A stretch of 64,000 bases of DNA from Parabacteroides sp. AM08-6 (lineage in GTDB: Bacteria; Bacteroidota; Bacteroidia; Bacteroidales; Tannerellaceae). The stretch covers positions 1 to 64,000 of the forward strand of contig NZ_QRMP01000012.1 in NCBI RefSeq assembly GCF_003473295.1, in the 5' to 3' direction. The notes under the pieces were generated by a model. That model was not told the DNA's origin. It saw nothing but the letters and a program-made list of their open reading frames with translations, and made no database searches. Positions within the stretch are counted from its first letter, which is position 1. The number at the start of each line of letters is the position of its first letter. Below, one piece after another: positions 9,584 through 19,132 of the stretch. Position numbers and translations under genes: made by a program.

Positions 9584-10411
9584 TTATTGTTTCCTGAGAT
9601 TATAAACGATGCCTTTTACCCATTCGGCCCATTCTCCCGGCTTTTTACTGTTGTCGAACGTTTGCCAGGGGATAGTTTTTCCGAAATAGATACGGAACGT
9701 TTTATGTTTACATCGGAACATTTCGTCCGGCAAGTAAATCATTTCATAATTCATCTTGATGCCCAAAGCTTTCCGCAAATTGGCCAGACGATAAAAGAAA
9801 TTCGAATTGCAACCATCGAAATAGACCGGCACAATGTCCCGCTTATATTCCACGGCTTTCTGTATAAACGACTTTTTCCATTCGGTATCCTGTATAACCC
9901 CGTGCACCTTACGCGAGCAAAGTCCCGCGGGGAAAGTGACAATCTGATTATCCGAAGCATACGCCTCTTCTATCAGTTGTGCGTTCTTCTTCCCTTGTGC
10001 GCCATGTTTATTAATAGGTACGAAAATGGATTTGAGATTCGAAAGATATAAAAGCAGGTCGTTCACCAGATAACGGATACGTCCTCCGAAACGTCCTCCA
10101 ATGACAGCGGAAAGACAAATTCCGTCCAAACCTCCCAGCGGATGATTGGAAGCAAAGATATAACGCCCCTCCTGAGGAATGTTTTCCTCATCGACCAATT
10201 CGAGCGTCAGGTCAAAATAACCGATAAGTTCCTGCATAAATGCAACACCGTCCTTATCATGGTAACGCCGTAATATATCATTCAGTTCATCCTGATGAAC
10301 AGTACGTATCAGATAGTCTACTACAAACCCGGGTATCTTTTTGGCAGCCGAAGGTGCCTTTTGTTGCAATACTTGCCGGATGTCTATCTGTGTTATACTT
10401 TCTTGCATCAT
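9584..10411 (-). CDS. glsA: LPLAT-fold O-acyltransferase of glycine lipid synthesis (GlsA-like)
   Basis: A 275-residue member of the lysophospholipid/PlsC acyltransferase superfamily. The acceptor-site signature NHPLGGLDG near residues 89-97 replaces the usual NHxSxxD, as in the Bacteroidetes glycine/ornithine-lipid enzymes; further on, VTFPAGLCSRK is the family's substrate-binding block. Its likely job is the second acylation, of the 3-hydroxyl on N-acyl-glycine. It is the first gene of a two-gene unit with glsB, 9 bp apart. Two ATG codons stand in tandem at 10411 and 10408; either could be used. A conventional phospholipid acyltransferase is the alternative, but the pairing argues against it. 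Confidence 0.8.
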   Translation of the reverse strand: MMQESITQIDIRQVLQQKAPSAAKKIPGFVVDYLIRTVHQDELNDILRRYHDKDGVAFMQELIGYFDLTLELVDEENIPQEGRYIFASNHPLGGLDGICLSAVIGGRFGGRIRYLVNDLLLYLSNLKSIFVPINKHGAQGKKNAQLIEEAYASDNQIVTFPAGLCSRKVHGVIQDTEWKKSFIQKAVEYKRDIVPVYFDGCNSNFFYRLANLRKALGIKMNYEMIYLPDEMFRCKHKTFRIYFGKTIPWQTFDNSKKPGEWAEWVKGIVYNLRKQ

Positions 10412-10724
10412 TTCTATCGCTCTTATGCGAGAACAAAGATATAGCTAATAATTAAATCTCGGCACTTTCAAGAAAATATTTTACCCCCCCGACACAACAA
10501 ATTACCCGACAACACTGTTTATATATATCGATATCAGACAGCTAACGACAGGTAATTGTATCAGGCACAGGCTTAATACATTAATTTAAAAATAGATAGG
10601 TAGTTATGACAGACACCCGGATAAACTATTTTTAATATATCAACCCTTGTATTTTTACCTTTTTTGTGTAAATATTAAATTAAAAGACACGTTATTTGTT
10701 CTGTTAAAAAGAGAGATTATTGAT
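10412..10724. other. Divergent intergenic region, glsA / rprX
   Basis: This region of about 310 bp must hold the promoters of the divergent glsAB and rprXY units. It is AT-rich with a C7 tract near 10485. I found no exact TAnnTTTG box; TACCTTTT at 10656 differs in one base and points toward rprX. No gene or strong hairpin is visible. Confidence 0.5.
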
Positions 10725-12275
10725 ATGAGGAAGTCTACGATTTGGTTGCTTGCGGTGGTGATGGCTTTTGCCTTCGCCGGTTTACTCTTTTTACAAGTAA
10801 AATATGTAAGTATCATACTCAAGAAAAGTAGCGAACAGTTTAACGAAACGGTAAGACGAGGATTGCACCAGGTTTCTAAAACCTTGGAGCTTGAAGAGAC
10901 ACGTAAATATCTGGAAGAAGAGCTCAACCGTGATGAAGCGAACAACTATTTATACCAGAATGAGCAGAGTAGCCAAAGTCTGACAACGGAAGAACAATAC
11001 AACTACCAATATTATACAGACTCGAACGGTGCAGTTCATAAAATAGAAATGCAGGAGAGCATCACGACGCATAAAATAGGACCGCTTACTTCATTAAGTA
11101 AAAAAGCCGCTGCCAACAGTATTGTCAGCACTTCAAAAGATTTACAGAAAGCATTGAAACAGCGTTTCCAATACCAGAAAGGGTTGATTGACGAACTTAC
11201 CCTCAGCATTTTATATACCGCCAATCTTAAGCCCATCGAGGAGCGGATAGATTTTAAAAAGCTAAATAATTACTTAAAAGCAGAATTTATTAACAGTGGA
11301 TTGAACCTGCCGTTCATCTTTTCTGTTATTAACAAAGACGGAAACGTAGTGTACCAGAGCGGAGACATACCACCTGTATCAGATGTGATTATGCAGGTTT
11401 TGTTTCCCGGAGATCCTCCTTCCAAGCTGAATTACCTCCGGGTATATTTCCCGACGAAAGGAGATTATATTTCAAATTCTGTAACATTTATTGTACCGTC
11501 GATACTCTTCTCGCTGATACTATTGGTAACATTTATTTTTACCATTTATATCGTATTCCGCCAGAAGAAATTATCGGAAATGAAAAATGACTTTATCAAT
11601 AATATGACACACGAACTTAAAACACCGGTATCGACCATCTCATTGGCAGCCCAGATGTTGAAAGACTCGGATATCACAAAAAGCCCGGATGTGTTCAAAC
11701 ATATCTCCGGCGTGATAAACGATGAAACAAAACGGCTGGGCTTCCTGGTGGAAAAAGTTCTGCAAATGTCACTGTTCGAACGACAGAAAGCAACTCTGAA
11801 GCTGAAGGAAGTCGACGCAAACGACCTGTTGGCCAACGTAGCCAATACTTTCGCACTGAAAGTAGAAAAATATGATGGAACGATAGACATCGATTTGCAA
11901 GCTGAAAACACGGACATCTATGTGGACGAAATGCATATTACAAACGTACTGTTCAACCTCTTGGACAATGCCGTAAAATATCGCAGGCCGGACGTACCTC
12001 TCACGCTGATGTGCCGCACTTGGAACGAGAATGGCAAATTATTGATATCGATTGAAGATAACGGTATCGGAATCAAGAAGGAATACCTCAAAAAGGTATT
12101 CGACCGCTTCTTCCGCGTACCGACGGGCAACGTACACGACGTGAAAGGGTTCGGTCTCGGACTTGCTTACGTTCGTAAGATAGTGGAAGACCACAAAGGC
12201 TCTATCCGGGCTGAAGGTGGTGCTGATAATGTAGGAACGAAATTTATTATTACTTTACCTCTTATAAAAAGTTAG
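10725..12275 (+). CDS. rprX: Membrane sensor histidine kinase RprX
   Basis: A 516-residue inner-membrane histidine kinase that phosphorylates the response regulator encoded 2 bp downstream. An N-terminal membrane segment (about residues 7-28) is followed by a long periplasmic sensor region with a Gln/Glu/Tyr-rich stretch, a second membrane segment (about 254-280), a HisKA domain with the phospho-acceptor His296 in MTHELKTP, and an ATPase domain with NLLDNAVKY, DNGIGIK and GFGLGLAY. The pair resembles Bacteroides RprX/RprY in length and layout. The ATG at 10725 is preferred over a GTG at 10647 because it places the start right before the first membrane helix. Confidence 0.88.
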   Translation: MRKSTIWLLAVVMAFAFAGLLFLQVKYVSIILKKSSEQFNETVRRGLHQVSKTLELEETRKYLEEELNRDEANNYLYQNEQSSQSLTTEEQYNYQYYTDSNGAVHKIEMQESITTHKIGPLTSLSKKAAANSIVSTSKDLQKALKQRFQYQKGLIDELTLSILYTANLKPIEERIDFKKLNNYLKAEFINSGLNLPFIFSVINKDGNVVYQSGDIPPVSDVIMQVLFPGDPPSKLNYLRVYFPTKGDYISNSVTFIVPSILFSLILLVTFIFTIYIVFRQKKLSEMKNDFINNMTHELKTPVSTISLAAQMLKDSDITKSPDVFKHISGVINDETKRLGFLVEKVLQMSLFERQKATLKLKEVDANDLLANVANTFALKVEKYDGTIDIDLQAENTDIYVDEMHITNVLFNLLDNAVKYRRPDVPLTLMCRTWNENGKLLISIEDNGIGIKKEYLKKVFDRFFRVPTGNVHDVKGFGLGLAYVRKIVEDHKGSIRAEGGADNVGTKFIITLPLIKS

Positions 12276-12277
12276 TT

Positions 12278-13009
12278 ATGGAAGAAAAACTAAAAATCTT
12301 CTTTTGCGAAGACGATGAAAACCTGGGTATGCTATTAAGAGAATACTTACAGGCTAAAGGTTATGTAACAGACCTCTTCTCTGATGGAGAAGCCGGTTAC
12401 AAAGGTTTCACCAAAGGCAAATACGACCTTTGTGTATTAGACGTGATGATGCCGAAAAAAGACGGCTTTACACTGGCACAGGAAATTCGCTCTATCAATC
12501 CTGACATTCCTGTTATTTTCCTTACTGCAAAGACAATGAAGGAAGATATCCTGGAAGGTTTCAAGATTGGTGCCGATGATTATTTGACAAAACCTTTCAG
12601 CATGGAAGAATTGCTGCTCCGTATCGAAGCCATCCTTCGCCGTGTGAAAGGCAAGAAAATGAAAGATATTCCTTTCTATAAGTTAGGAAATTTCTTGTTC
12701 GATACACAGAAACAGACATTGTCTATCGGTGACAAGGTTACAAAACTGACTACAAAAGAATGCGAATTGCTGAGTCTTCTTTGTGCTCATGCAAATGAAA
12801 TTCTGGAACGTAATTATGCACTGAAAACAATTTGGGTAGACGACAACTACTTCAATGCCCGTAGTATGGACGTGTATATCACCAAACTTCGTAAATTGTT
12901 GAAAGACGATCCGGGTATTGAAATCATCAATATTCATGGCAAGGGCTACAAACTGATTACTCCTTCCGGAGAAGAAGCTGCCCGCGAAGAAGGTATCCAG
13001 GTATTATAA
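12278..13009 (+). CDS. rprY: OmpR-type response regulator RprY
   Basis: A 243-residue response regulator. The receiver domain has the acidic pocket EDDE at 11-14, the phospho-acceptor Asp55 in VLDVMMPKKDG, the switch Thr in FLTAKT and Lys in TKPFS; the C-terminal half is a winged-helix DNA-binding domain ending near the KGYKL wing. It starts 2 bp after the rprX stop, so both are translated from one message. RprY is a global, oxidative-stress-linked regulator in Bacteroides as I recall; targets here are not known. A clear terminator follows at 13044. Confidence 0.9.
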   Translation: MEEKLKIFFCEDDENLGMLLREYLQAKGYVTDLFSDGEAGYKGFTKGKYDLCVLDVMMPKKDGFTLAQEIRSINPDIPVIFLTAKTMKEDILEGFKIGADDYLTKPFSMEELLLRIEAILRRVKGKKMKDIPFYKLGNFLFDTQKQTLSIGDKVTKLTTKECELLSLLCAHANEILERNYALKTIWVDDNYFNARSMDVYITKLRKLLKDDPGIEIINIHGKGYKLITPSGEEAAREEGIQVL

Positions 13010-13043
13010 AAAAATACTTCCGGGGTATCTTTAAACCCAAAAG

Positions 13044-13075
13044 CCCTCTTGTCCTTTGCGGCAAGAGGGTTTTTG
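13044..13075 (+). terminator. Terminator of rprXY
   Basis: CCCTCTTG (13044-13051) pairs with CAAGAGGG (13062-13069) and is followed by a T-rich run, 34 bp after the rprY stop. Confidence 0.85.
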
Positions 13076-13172
13076 TTGTTTATAAACAAATAGAGAGAGA
13101 CCGGTCATTTCACCGGCAGGTTCCTTTCGTCCAATATCCTTTTTCCGTAATTCATCCTTGCTTGCATATAAA

Positions 13173-13207
13173 AGAAGGGCGTACCAAAAATTTGGCACGC
13201 CCTCTTC
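13173..13207 (-). terminator. Terminator of the giant surface-protein gene
   Basis: GGGCGT (13177-13182) pairs with ACGCCC (13197-13202), with an inner CCAAA/TTTGG stem separated by one mismatch. On the minus strand the stem is followed by a T-rich stretch. It lies about 45 bp beyond the stop of the 13248 gene. Confidence 0.8.
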
Positions 13208-13247
13208 CTTTCCTAAACTTTAATCCTGAAAAGTTGCGTAAACAGGA

Positions 13248-16200
13248 TTAGAATACACCGACTTTGCTGGTAACAACCTTACCGGCGCTTATCAGTTTCA
13301 CTACATAAACACCCGGAGTTGCCGGTATTTGTTTCTGACCGCTTATGCGGTTATTGTAAATTGTTTTACCTTCCATGCTGACAATTACAACCTGCATTTC
13401 AGCCATCGGTTCGATATAGATGTATCCTTCTTTCGCATACACCCGTGAATCAGCCAATGCTTCTTCAATGCCTGTAGGAGCTTCCACACTCACTTTACAA
13501 GTAGCTGTGAAGTTCGGATTGTCGTTTGAAGTGGCTGTGATTGTAGCTTTGCCTGCTTTCAGGGCAGTCACCTTACCATCGGCATCCACGCTTGCGATTG
13601 TCGGGTCGCTGCTGCTCCAACTTACACTCGTGTCGTCGGCATTTGCCGGAGTAACGGTAGCCACGAGCGTGAATGATTCGCCGACAGCCAATGTCTTAGC
13701 CGTTACATCCAAAGTAACGCCTGTTGCCTCAACTGGCGGATTAACAACAGGAGGAACGCTGCTGCTCTTATTTACCTGATTGGAAGTGTAGACAACAGAA
13801 TAATTGTCTGTATCGCCACCCGTCACATAAAAGACAACAGGAGAAGTTCCGGATTGAGCAACATCAGGGTTATAAGCAAGTGTCGCATTATTCACCTTTA
13901 CATCCGCACCTGTTTGGCTAATCACAAATTTAGTTCCACTCACTACATTTTCCTTCGTTGTCGCACTTGCCGGCAGAGTAGCTACAAAGGTAGACTTCAG
14001 GATGGCAGCAGACGTCGGCTTATCCGTTGATAATTCGTAATTGCCTTCGCCCATCAATTGAACAGGATTACTTTCCACCAGAGTAGCACCGACGTTAGCA
14101 GTCTTGAATGCCACCTTTACCGGTACGATATCGCCGGAAATCAAACCTTCGGCCGTATAATCCGTTACATTGGAGGACACTGCGCTACCATCGTAATACT
14201 TATTAATCGTAGTAATCTTCAACACTTTCTTAGCAATAGAACCAGCCAATGTTGTGTTCAGCTTATAATTGTTTGCTTCGCTACCGGTCAGGATTAATGC
14301 CTGTGAAGGATTGATTGCATTTGCTTTTACACCGGCTTCATTGAAGTTGAATGTAACGTCTTCCTGATTCAATGCCACATCGACACCGCTAAGTTCAGTA
14401 CCACCTGTAGCAGCTGTCATCAATTTGATGGAGCCTGTAGTCTGTGTCTTGCCATCATAAGTCTTACTCATATCAGCAACGGCATAGAGGTCGGCCGGAG
14501 TGATATTCATAAGAGCTACTTGAGTACCATCTTTTTTTACGATAGCAACTTTACCGGTTCCGACAATTGTTGCTGTTGCACCGGAAATACTTATAATACC
14601 CGGAGTGGTAGAAATATAATCAGCAACAGATAAATCAAAAGTACGCCCCTTTGTATACGGGATAGTCTTGACATCTTTTGCTGTAGTACTCCAGAAGTTG
14701 TTATCAACAGCTTTTGTCATAGCAAGAGAAGTAACCTGATTTAGAGGCTTCACATCCACTTGATTCAAACTGCTCCATGTTTCTCCTGATGTGCTCGTAA
14801 CTGTCGCACGTCCTGTTCCATCTACTCCAGAGACTGTCAAATCCGTCCAACCGGCAGAATCAACCAACAAAGCTGTAGGCATACCCGAGAACTTAACAAC
14901 GATAGCAACCGGGGTTCCTTTATTGATTGTAAGTGTTGCATCCTTACCTACCTGCAAGTCGTAGTTCGGGCATAAAGCCGGATTGACAGTCAGATGCAGT
15001 TTGCCTTCGGCTGTTTCCGTAACATCTAATGAACCGGAATAAGCCATGGACAAAGTTTCACCATTCTTTGACAAAGCCTCCTCAGGTGTAAATCCAAATT
15101 CATATTTCGTATAAAGGTCATTCCAATTGCGTGTGGCATCTTCTACTTTTATGGTAAGCGGAGCCTTCTCAATCACACCTTTCAGGCCTGTCGGCTGGAT
15201 TAAGGTATAGTTGTCAGCAGCATCACCTTCCAGCGAAAGAACAGGAAGGATGATATCCTGTGTACCGGCATTCTTTCCACTGAAGCTAAATGCGAAATCC
15301 TTCACTTTAACATCATCACCGGTTTCCACTCCATTTAATGTCAGTTTGGAAGCTAACTTATCAATTCCGTTAGTCGTACCATTATACTCCCTTTTTATAT
15401 CTCCGGCTGTTATCGGATTGACAGTAATCGGTTTCCGAGTGATTTCAATCGTTTTCTTAGCTGTAGCAGCCGCGTAAGTTCCATCTTTTGCGCGGGATAC
15501 GGTCAAGACAACCTTACCGACACCGTTTGCAATCAGTTTACCATCTTGGATTTCTGCAATATCGGAATCTTCCAACTCATAAGCATACTCACCTGTCGCA
15601 GCCGTTTCAGAGCTGGAAGCACCTAAAGTAATAGAACTTCCATAAACAACTGTAGGCAATACGCTTTCAGCAAAAGAGATATTCTGCGGTTTCAGACTGT
15701 TGATAACGACATCAAGAGCTGCGCTTTCACCTGTCAAGTCGTTAATCGTTGCTTTTGCTTTAATTTTATAAGTAGCATCAGTAGTAGAGGGGATGATACC
15801 GGCAATTGTTGCGGTGTATAAACCGTCAGCCAAAACACCATCCTCAGAAGCATTCGAATCATTATTGTACAGGAAAGTAACCTTCAGTTTCTTTGCTTCA
15901 GCCAATTTAGCGGTATCAGTTCCCCCTAAATCAGTCAATTTAGCGGTCAGTTTGATATCACGTGTATCGCCATTTGTTACGACTTCCGCACTTACCAGCT
16001 CGATAGTAGGAGCAATTGCCTTTACAGTCAGTTTTCCTTGTTTATAAGTAATCGCATAATTCGGATTACTCAGACCGTAAGGAGTAATCGCATACTCACC
16101 TTCCGGAGAAGTGCTTGTTGCTGCACAATCGAACTTCAAGGTTCCATTCAGTTTGTCACCTTTTAAATCTGAGGAATAATCCGCTACTGTAAATGTACGT

Positions 16201-18974
16201 TCCTCACCGTAATTACTACTAGCAATTGTGTTGGCGGTGATAGTTATTGCCTTCGGCCATACACTATCCGTTACGAATGTAATCGGAGCCAAGGTATAGT
16301 AATCAGCTGAGTCACCGGACAAAGTGGCTGTTACTTTTACAGGTTTTTTACCTCCGGCATTGGCATCGGCTAATACACCACTGAAACCGTTAGCTAAATC
16401 AAGATTTGTAGCATCCGGACCTAACTTACCGGCAAACTTCAATGTGCCTTTAGTCAATGTCACATTTGTTGTACCATTATATTCTCTGGCTTCTGCTGTT
16501 AAACCTTCCACCAAAGTAACCGTACGTTTGTTAATCTTCAGAGATTGAGTGTTAGACTTTTCTTTACTGTTCGCAACAGTCAAACTGATTTTAACAGTTC
16601 CCGGTTTCTTAATTTTCAGTACATTATCAGAGATTTCCGCTTTGTCACTACCCTCTGCAATCGTAGCCTTTACACCTTCCTGGTTGAACGCCAATGCTAT
16701 CGGTGCCGTACCAAATACTACACTATCCGGTAAGTTGGTGATAGCGGCAAGCAATACGGTGGATTTTACATCTCCTTCCAGCGAAGCATCCCCTTCTAAG
16801 GTATGACCGTCATTGAAAATCCAGGTTTTACCAGTAGCTACCACAAAGTTCTTAACTACATTCCCCTCCCAGTTTTGGAAAGCAGCAATTTTTACATTTG
16901 CCCCCGTAACCTGTAGGTTAGCATTTTCCAAACCGGAACTGATATATACATTTTCATTATTAGCGTTAAAAGTATAAGTAGCTTTACCGGATACGTAAGC
17001 TTTGTAAGATTTATGATCTTTGGAATTCTCCCAATTCTTAACAGCTCCCAGGTAAGTGATACAGTTGTTACCAAAAGTACATTTATCATCGAATGTCATC
17101 GTAATATCTTTCACCGTACCCCGGTTGATAGATGCGATTTCTGCTTTATCCTTAAAAGTACAGCCCTTAAGAGTAGCCGTAACCACATCCGAACGGCCGT
17201 TACTTCCGGTACCATAAAGGCCACCGATAATTGCTTCGTCGATAGTTGCTTCTACATTCTTGGAATAAGAATATCCCTGTCCGCCCCCTAAAGCGATAGT
17301 TCCATACGTACCACCTGTCAGCGAGATTGTAGTTTTCGGAATACTGTTCACAGAAGCATCAAATTCGGTATCCAACGTATTGCCTGTTTCTCCTGAATCG
17401 TAGCCACCGCCCATAATCCAAGCGTTGGAAGCATTTGCATCTTTTGCCGTAATCTTAGCTTCTCCGCCGATTTTGGATTTATACATACCGCCGGCAGCCA
17501 GAATATTCGTAACTGTACCTTTATTAATCGTAATAGCAACATCTCCTGCTACATTGGCTGTATAGTTTTCAGTCTTTTTCGAACCGAAGCCACCTCCGTA
17601 AATGTTTTTAACCGTACCACCATTCATGGTAATAGAGGTTGAACCAGATATATCTTTCTTATAGCTACCGCCATAAACAGTCAGTGTCTCATCATAATCT
17701 TCAGAACCAATCTTAACACCCTTTTCGCTACCGCTACGAGCTTCAAGCGAAATAGGCTTCCCGTCTGCGAAGTACATATTCCATAACTGGGCTTTGTTTG
17801 TACCTGTTCCTTGCGGAGTCAATGTCGCACCATCAGTAGACAGCAAACCATTATAGAAGTTCCAGATTTTTTTCTCTCCGATTGTAAATGCCTTGACACC
17901 TTCTGCATCAGCAGTTTTCTTCTTAAAAGGTTCCACTGAAGCTTTTGCTCCCGTCAAGTTTACATTTGCAGCATCAAGTCCTTGTCCAATCCGAACAAGA
18001 GGAGCATTTCCATTAAAGGTATAAGAAACTGTTCCGGTAACATTCGGAATGACTCTCCCATCCGTATCACTATCAGCCCAACCTTCTACAGCACCAACAA
18101 AAGCTTTTATACCTGTATCAAAAGTACAACTATTGAAAGTTAGGTTAACATCTCCTACCCGGCCACGATTTAATGTTGCTATTTCCTCACTAATCGAACA
18201 ATTATTTACCTGAACATCGACTTTATCCGAACGGCCGTTAGAAGCAATTCCATACAAAGTAGCAATCTTAACATCATTAAGTTCTACAGTTGTTGACTTG
18301 GAATAAGAATAACCCTGTCCACCTCCACAACCGATATATCCGGTGATTTCACCACTCGTCATCGTAAACTTAGTCGATTTCACGCGGTTTACAGAGTTAG
18401 CATATTCCGTATCAATCGTATTCTTTTTAGTAGCTCCGGCTTCAAATCCTCCCATGAAAGGATAAGCAATAGAAACATCGCCACTTACTTCAATAACAAC
18501 ATCTTCAGATTGAGCATAATACAAACCGCCGGCAACCAATAAATTGGTGATACTGCCGCCTGTAATCGTAATCTTAGTTGGTCCTGTCACATTAGCATAC
18601 GTCGACTCGTCCTTTGTCGCACCTGCCGCTACTAATTCTCCATTACCCCCGCCATAAAGATTTCGAAGAACTCCTCCGGTCATCGTGATAGTCGATTGTG
18701 TGACAGGAAGATTTTTTTTACCGCCATAAAGAATGACTATAGAACCATCCTCGAAAGAAAGAGGATCTTCACCTTCACATTCAATAGTGACTCCCTCAGC
18801 CCCATTAGCTTTAACTGTTACCGGATTTCCATTTGCATAAACAACTTCACGCTGGTCATTACCAGTTCCTGTCGTTTCATGAGTCATTTTAGGATTTGTG
18901 TTGTCTGCACGTAGCCACCCCACACTCGTTACCGTCATAAAGACAGATAACAACATAAGTAATCTTTTCTTCAT
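13248..18974 (-). CDS. Giant secreted surface protein: duplicated repeat region, MBG/YDG repeats, BIg2 domain, sorting-type tail
   Basis: A 1908-residue protein of unknown function. A signal peptide (MKKRLLMLLSVF onwards, cleavage near LRA-D) shows export. Residues about 25-390 and 395-720 are two copies of one glycine-rich, beta-helix-like unit; both contain GGGQGYSYSK and NGRSD. Next come four MBG/YDG-type modules marked by REYNGTT (two), KTYDGKT and KYYDGS near 835, 1190, 1505 and 1590, with a BIg-like domain near 1100-1180. A BIg2 domain follows (about 1750-1831), then a beta-rich tail with VYAKEGYIYI and GVYVVKL, like a Por/T9SS-type or DUF6383-type C-terminal domain. This is the build of an adhesin or matrix protein (inference). 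The ATG at 18974 is preferred over a TTG two codons upstream. An apparent invertible promoter lies upstream at 19133-19331. Confidence 0.85.
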   Translation of the reverse strand: MKKRLLMLLSVFMTVTSVGWLRADNTNPKMTHETTGTGNDQREVVYANGNPVTVKANGAEGVTIECEGEDPLSFEDGSIVILYGGKKNLPVTQSTITMTGGVLRNLYGGGNGELVAAGATKDESTYANVTGPTKITITGGSITNLLVAGGLYYAQSEDVVIEVSGDVSIAYPFMGGFEAGATKKNTIDTEYANSVNRVKSTKFTMTSGEITGYIGCGGGQGYSYSKSTTVELNDVKIATLYGIASNGRSDKVDVQVNNCSISEEIATLNRGRVGDVNLTFNSCTFDTGIKAFVGAVEGWADSDTDGRVIPNVTGTVSYTFNGNAPLVRIGQGLDAANVNLTGAKASVEPFKKKTADAEGVKAFTIGEKKIWNFYNGLLSTDGATLTPQGTGTNKAQLWNMYFADGKPISLEARSGSEKGVKIGSEDYDETLTVYGGSYKKDISGSTSITMNGGTVKNIYGGGFGSKKTENYTANVAGDVAITINKGTVTNILAAGGMYKSKIGGEAKITAKDANASNAWIMGGGYDSGETGNTLDTEFDASVNSIPKTTISLTGGTYGTIALGGGQGYSYSKNVEATIDEAIIGGLYGTGSNGRSDVVTATLKGCTFKDKAEIASINRGTVKDITMTFDDKCTFGNNCITYLGAVKNWENSKDHKSYKAYVSGKATYTFNANNENVYISSGLENANLQVTGANVKIAAFQNWEGNVVKNFVVATGKTWIFNDGHTLEGDASLEGDVKSTVLLAAITNLPDSVVFGTAPIALAFNQEGVKATIAEGSDKAEISDNVLKIKKPGTVKISLTVANSKEKSNTQSLKINKRTVTLVEGLTAEAREYNGTTNVTLTKGTLKFAGKLGPDATNLDLANGFSGVLADANAGGKKPVKVTATLSGDSADYYTLAPITFVTDSVWPKAITITANTIASSNYGEERTFTVADYSSDLKGDKLNGTLKFDCAATSTSPEGEYAITPYGLSNPNYAITYKQGKLTVKAIAPTIELVSAEVVTNGDTRDIKLTAKLTDLGGTDTAKLAEAKKLKVTFLYNNDSNASEDGVLADGLYTATIAGIIPSTTDATYKIKAKATINDLTGESAALDVVINSLKPQNISFAESVLPTVVYGSSITLGASSSETAATGEYAYELEDSDIAEIQDGKLIANGVGKVVLTVSRAKDGTYAAATAKKTIEITRKPITVNPITAGDIKREYNGTTNGIDKLASKLTLNGVETGDDVKVKDFAFSFSGKNAGTQDIILPVLSLEGDAADNYTLIQPTGLKGVIEKAPLTIKVEDATRNWNDLYTKYEFGFTPEEALSKNGETLSMAYSGSLDVTETAEGKLHLTVNPALCPNYDLQVGKDATLTINKGTPVAIVVKFSGMPTALLVDSAGWTDLTVSGVDGTGRATVTSTSGETWSSLNQVDVKPLNQVTSLAMTKAVDNNFWSTTAKDVKTIPYTKGRTFDLSVADYISTTPGIISISGATATIVGTGKVAIVKKDGTQVALMNITPADLYAVADMSKTYDGKTQTTGSIKLMTAATGGTELSGVDVALNQEDVTFNFNEAGVKANAINPSQALILTGSEANNYKLNTTLAGSIAKKVLKITTINKYYDGSAVSSNVTDYTAEGLISGDIVPVKVAFKTANVGATLVESNPVQLMGEGNYELSTDKPTSAAILKSTFVATLPASATTKENVVSGTKFVISQTGADVKVNNATLAYNPDVAQSGTSPVVFYVTGGDTDNYSVVYTSNQVNKSSSVPPVVNPPVEATGVTLDVTAKTLAVGESFTLVATVTPANADDTSVSWSSSDPTIASVDADGKVTALKAGKATITATSNDNPNFTATCKVSVEAPTGIEEALADSRVYAKEGYIYIEPMAEMQVVIVSMEGKTIYNNRISGQKQIPATPGVYVVKLISAGKVVTSKVGVF

Positions 18975-19003
18975 AATCAAATAATTAAAATATTAATAGT
19001 AAG

Positions 19004-19049
19004 TCAATTATACCCCATACTTAAAATCAATTATACCCCATACTTAAAA
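19004..19049. repeat. Perfect 23-bp tandem duplication in the leader of the giant surface gene
   Basis: Bases 19004-19026 are repeated exactly at 19027-19049. The pair lies 30-75 bp upstream of the start codon, in the untranslated leader if transcription starts within the invertible segment. It could alter leader length or spacing. No protein-coding role is apparent. Confidence 0.9.
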
Positions 19050-19132
19050 TTTCGCATATTCACGCCCGGTAGCTCTTACAATTCATAATCAATAATTCAT
19101 CAACAAAAGTTAACTGGTGTGTCTTTTCGTAT

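Noticed and set aside
10647-10724. GTG start adding 26 residues to RprX
   Set aside because: The added segment is not expected in a histidine kinase, and the ATG at 10725 is placed right before the first membrane helix.
13420-18914. Many forward-strand reading frames across the giant surface gene
   Set aside because: They are antisense shadows of the long, domain-bearing minus-strand gene.
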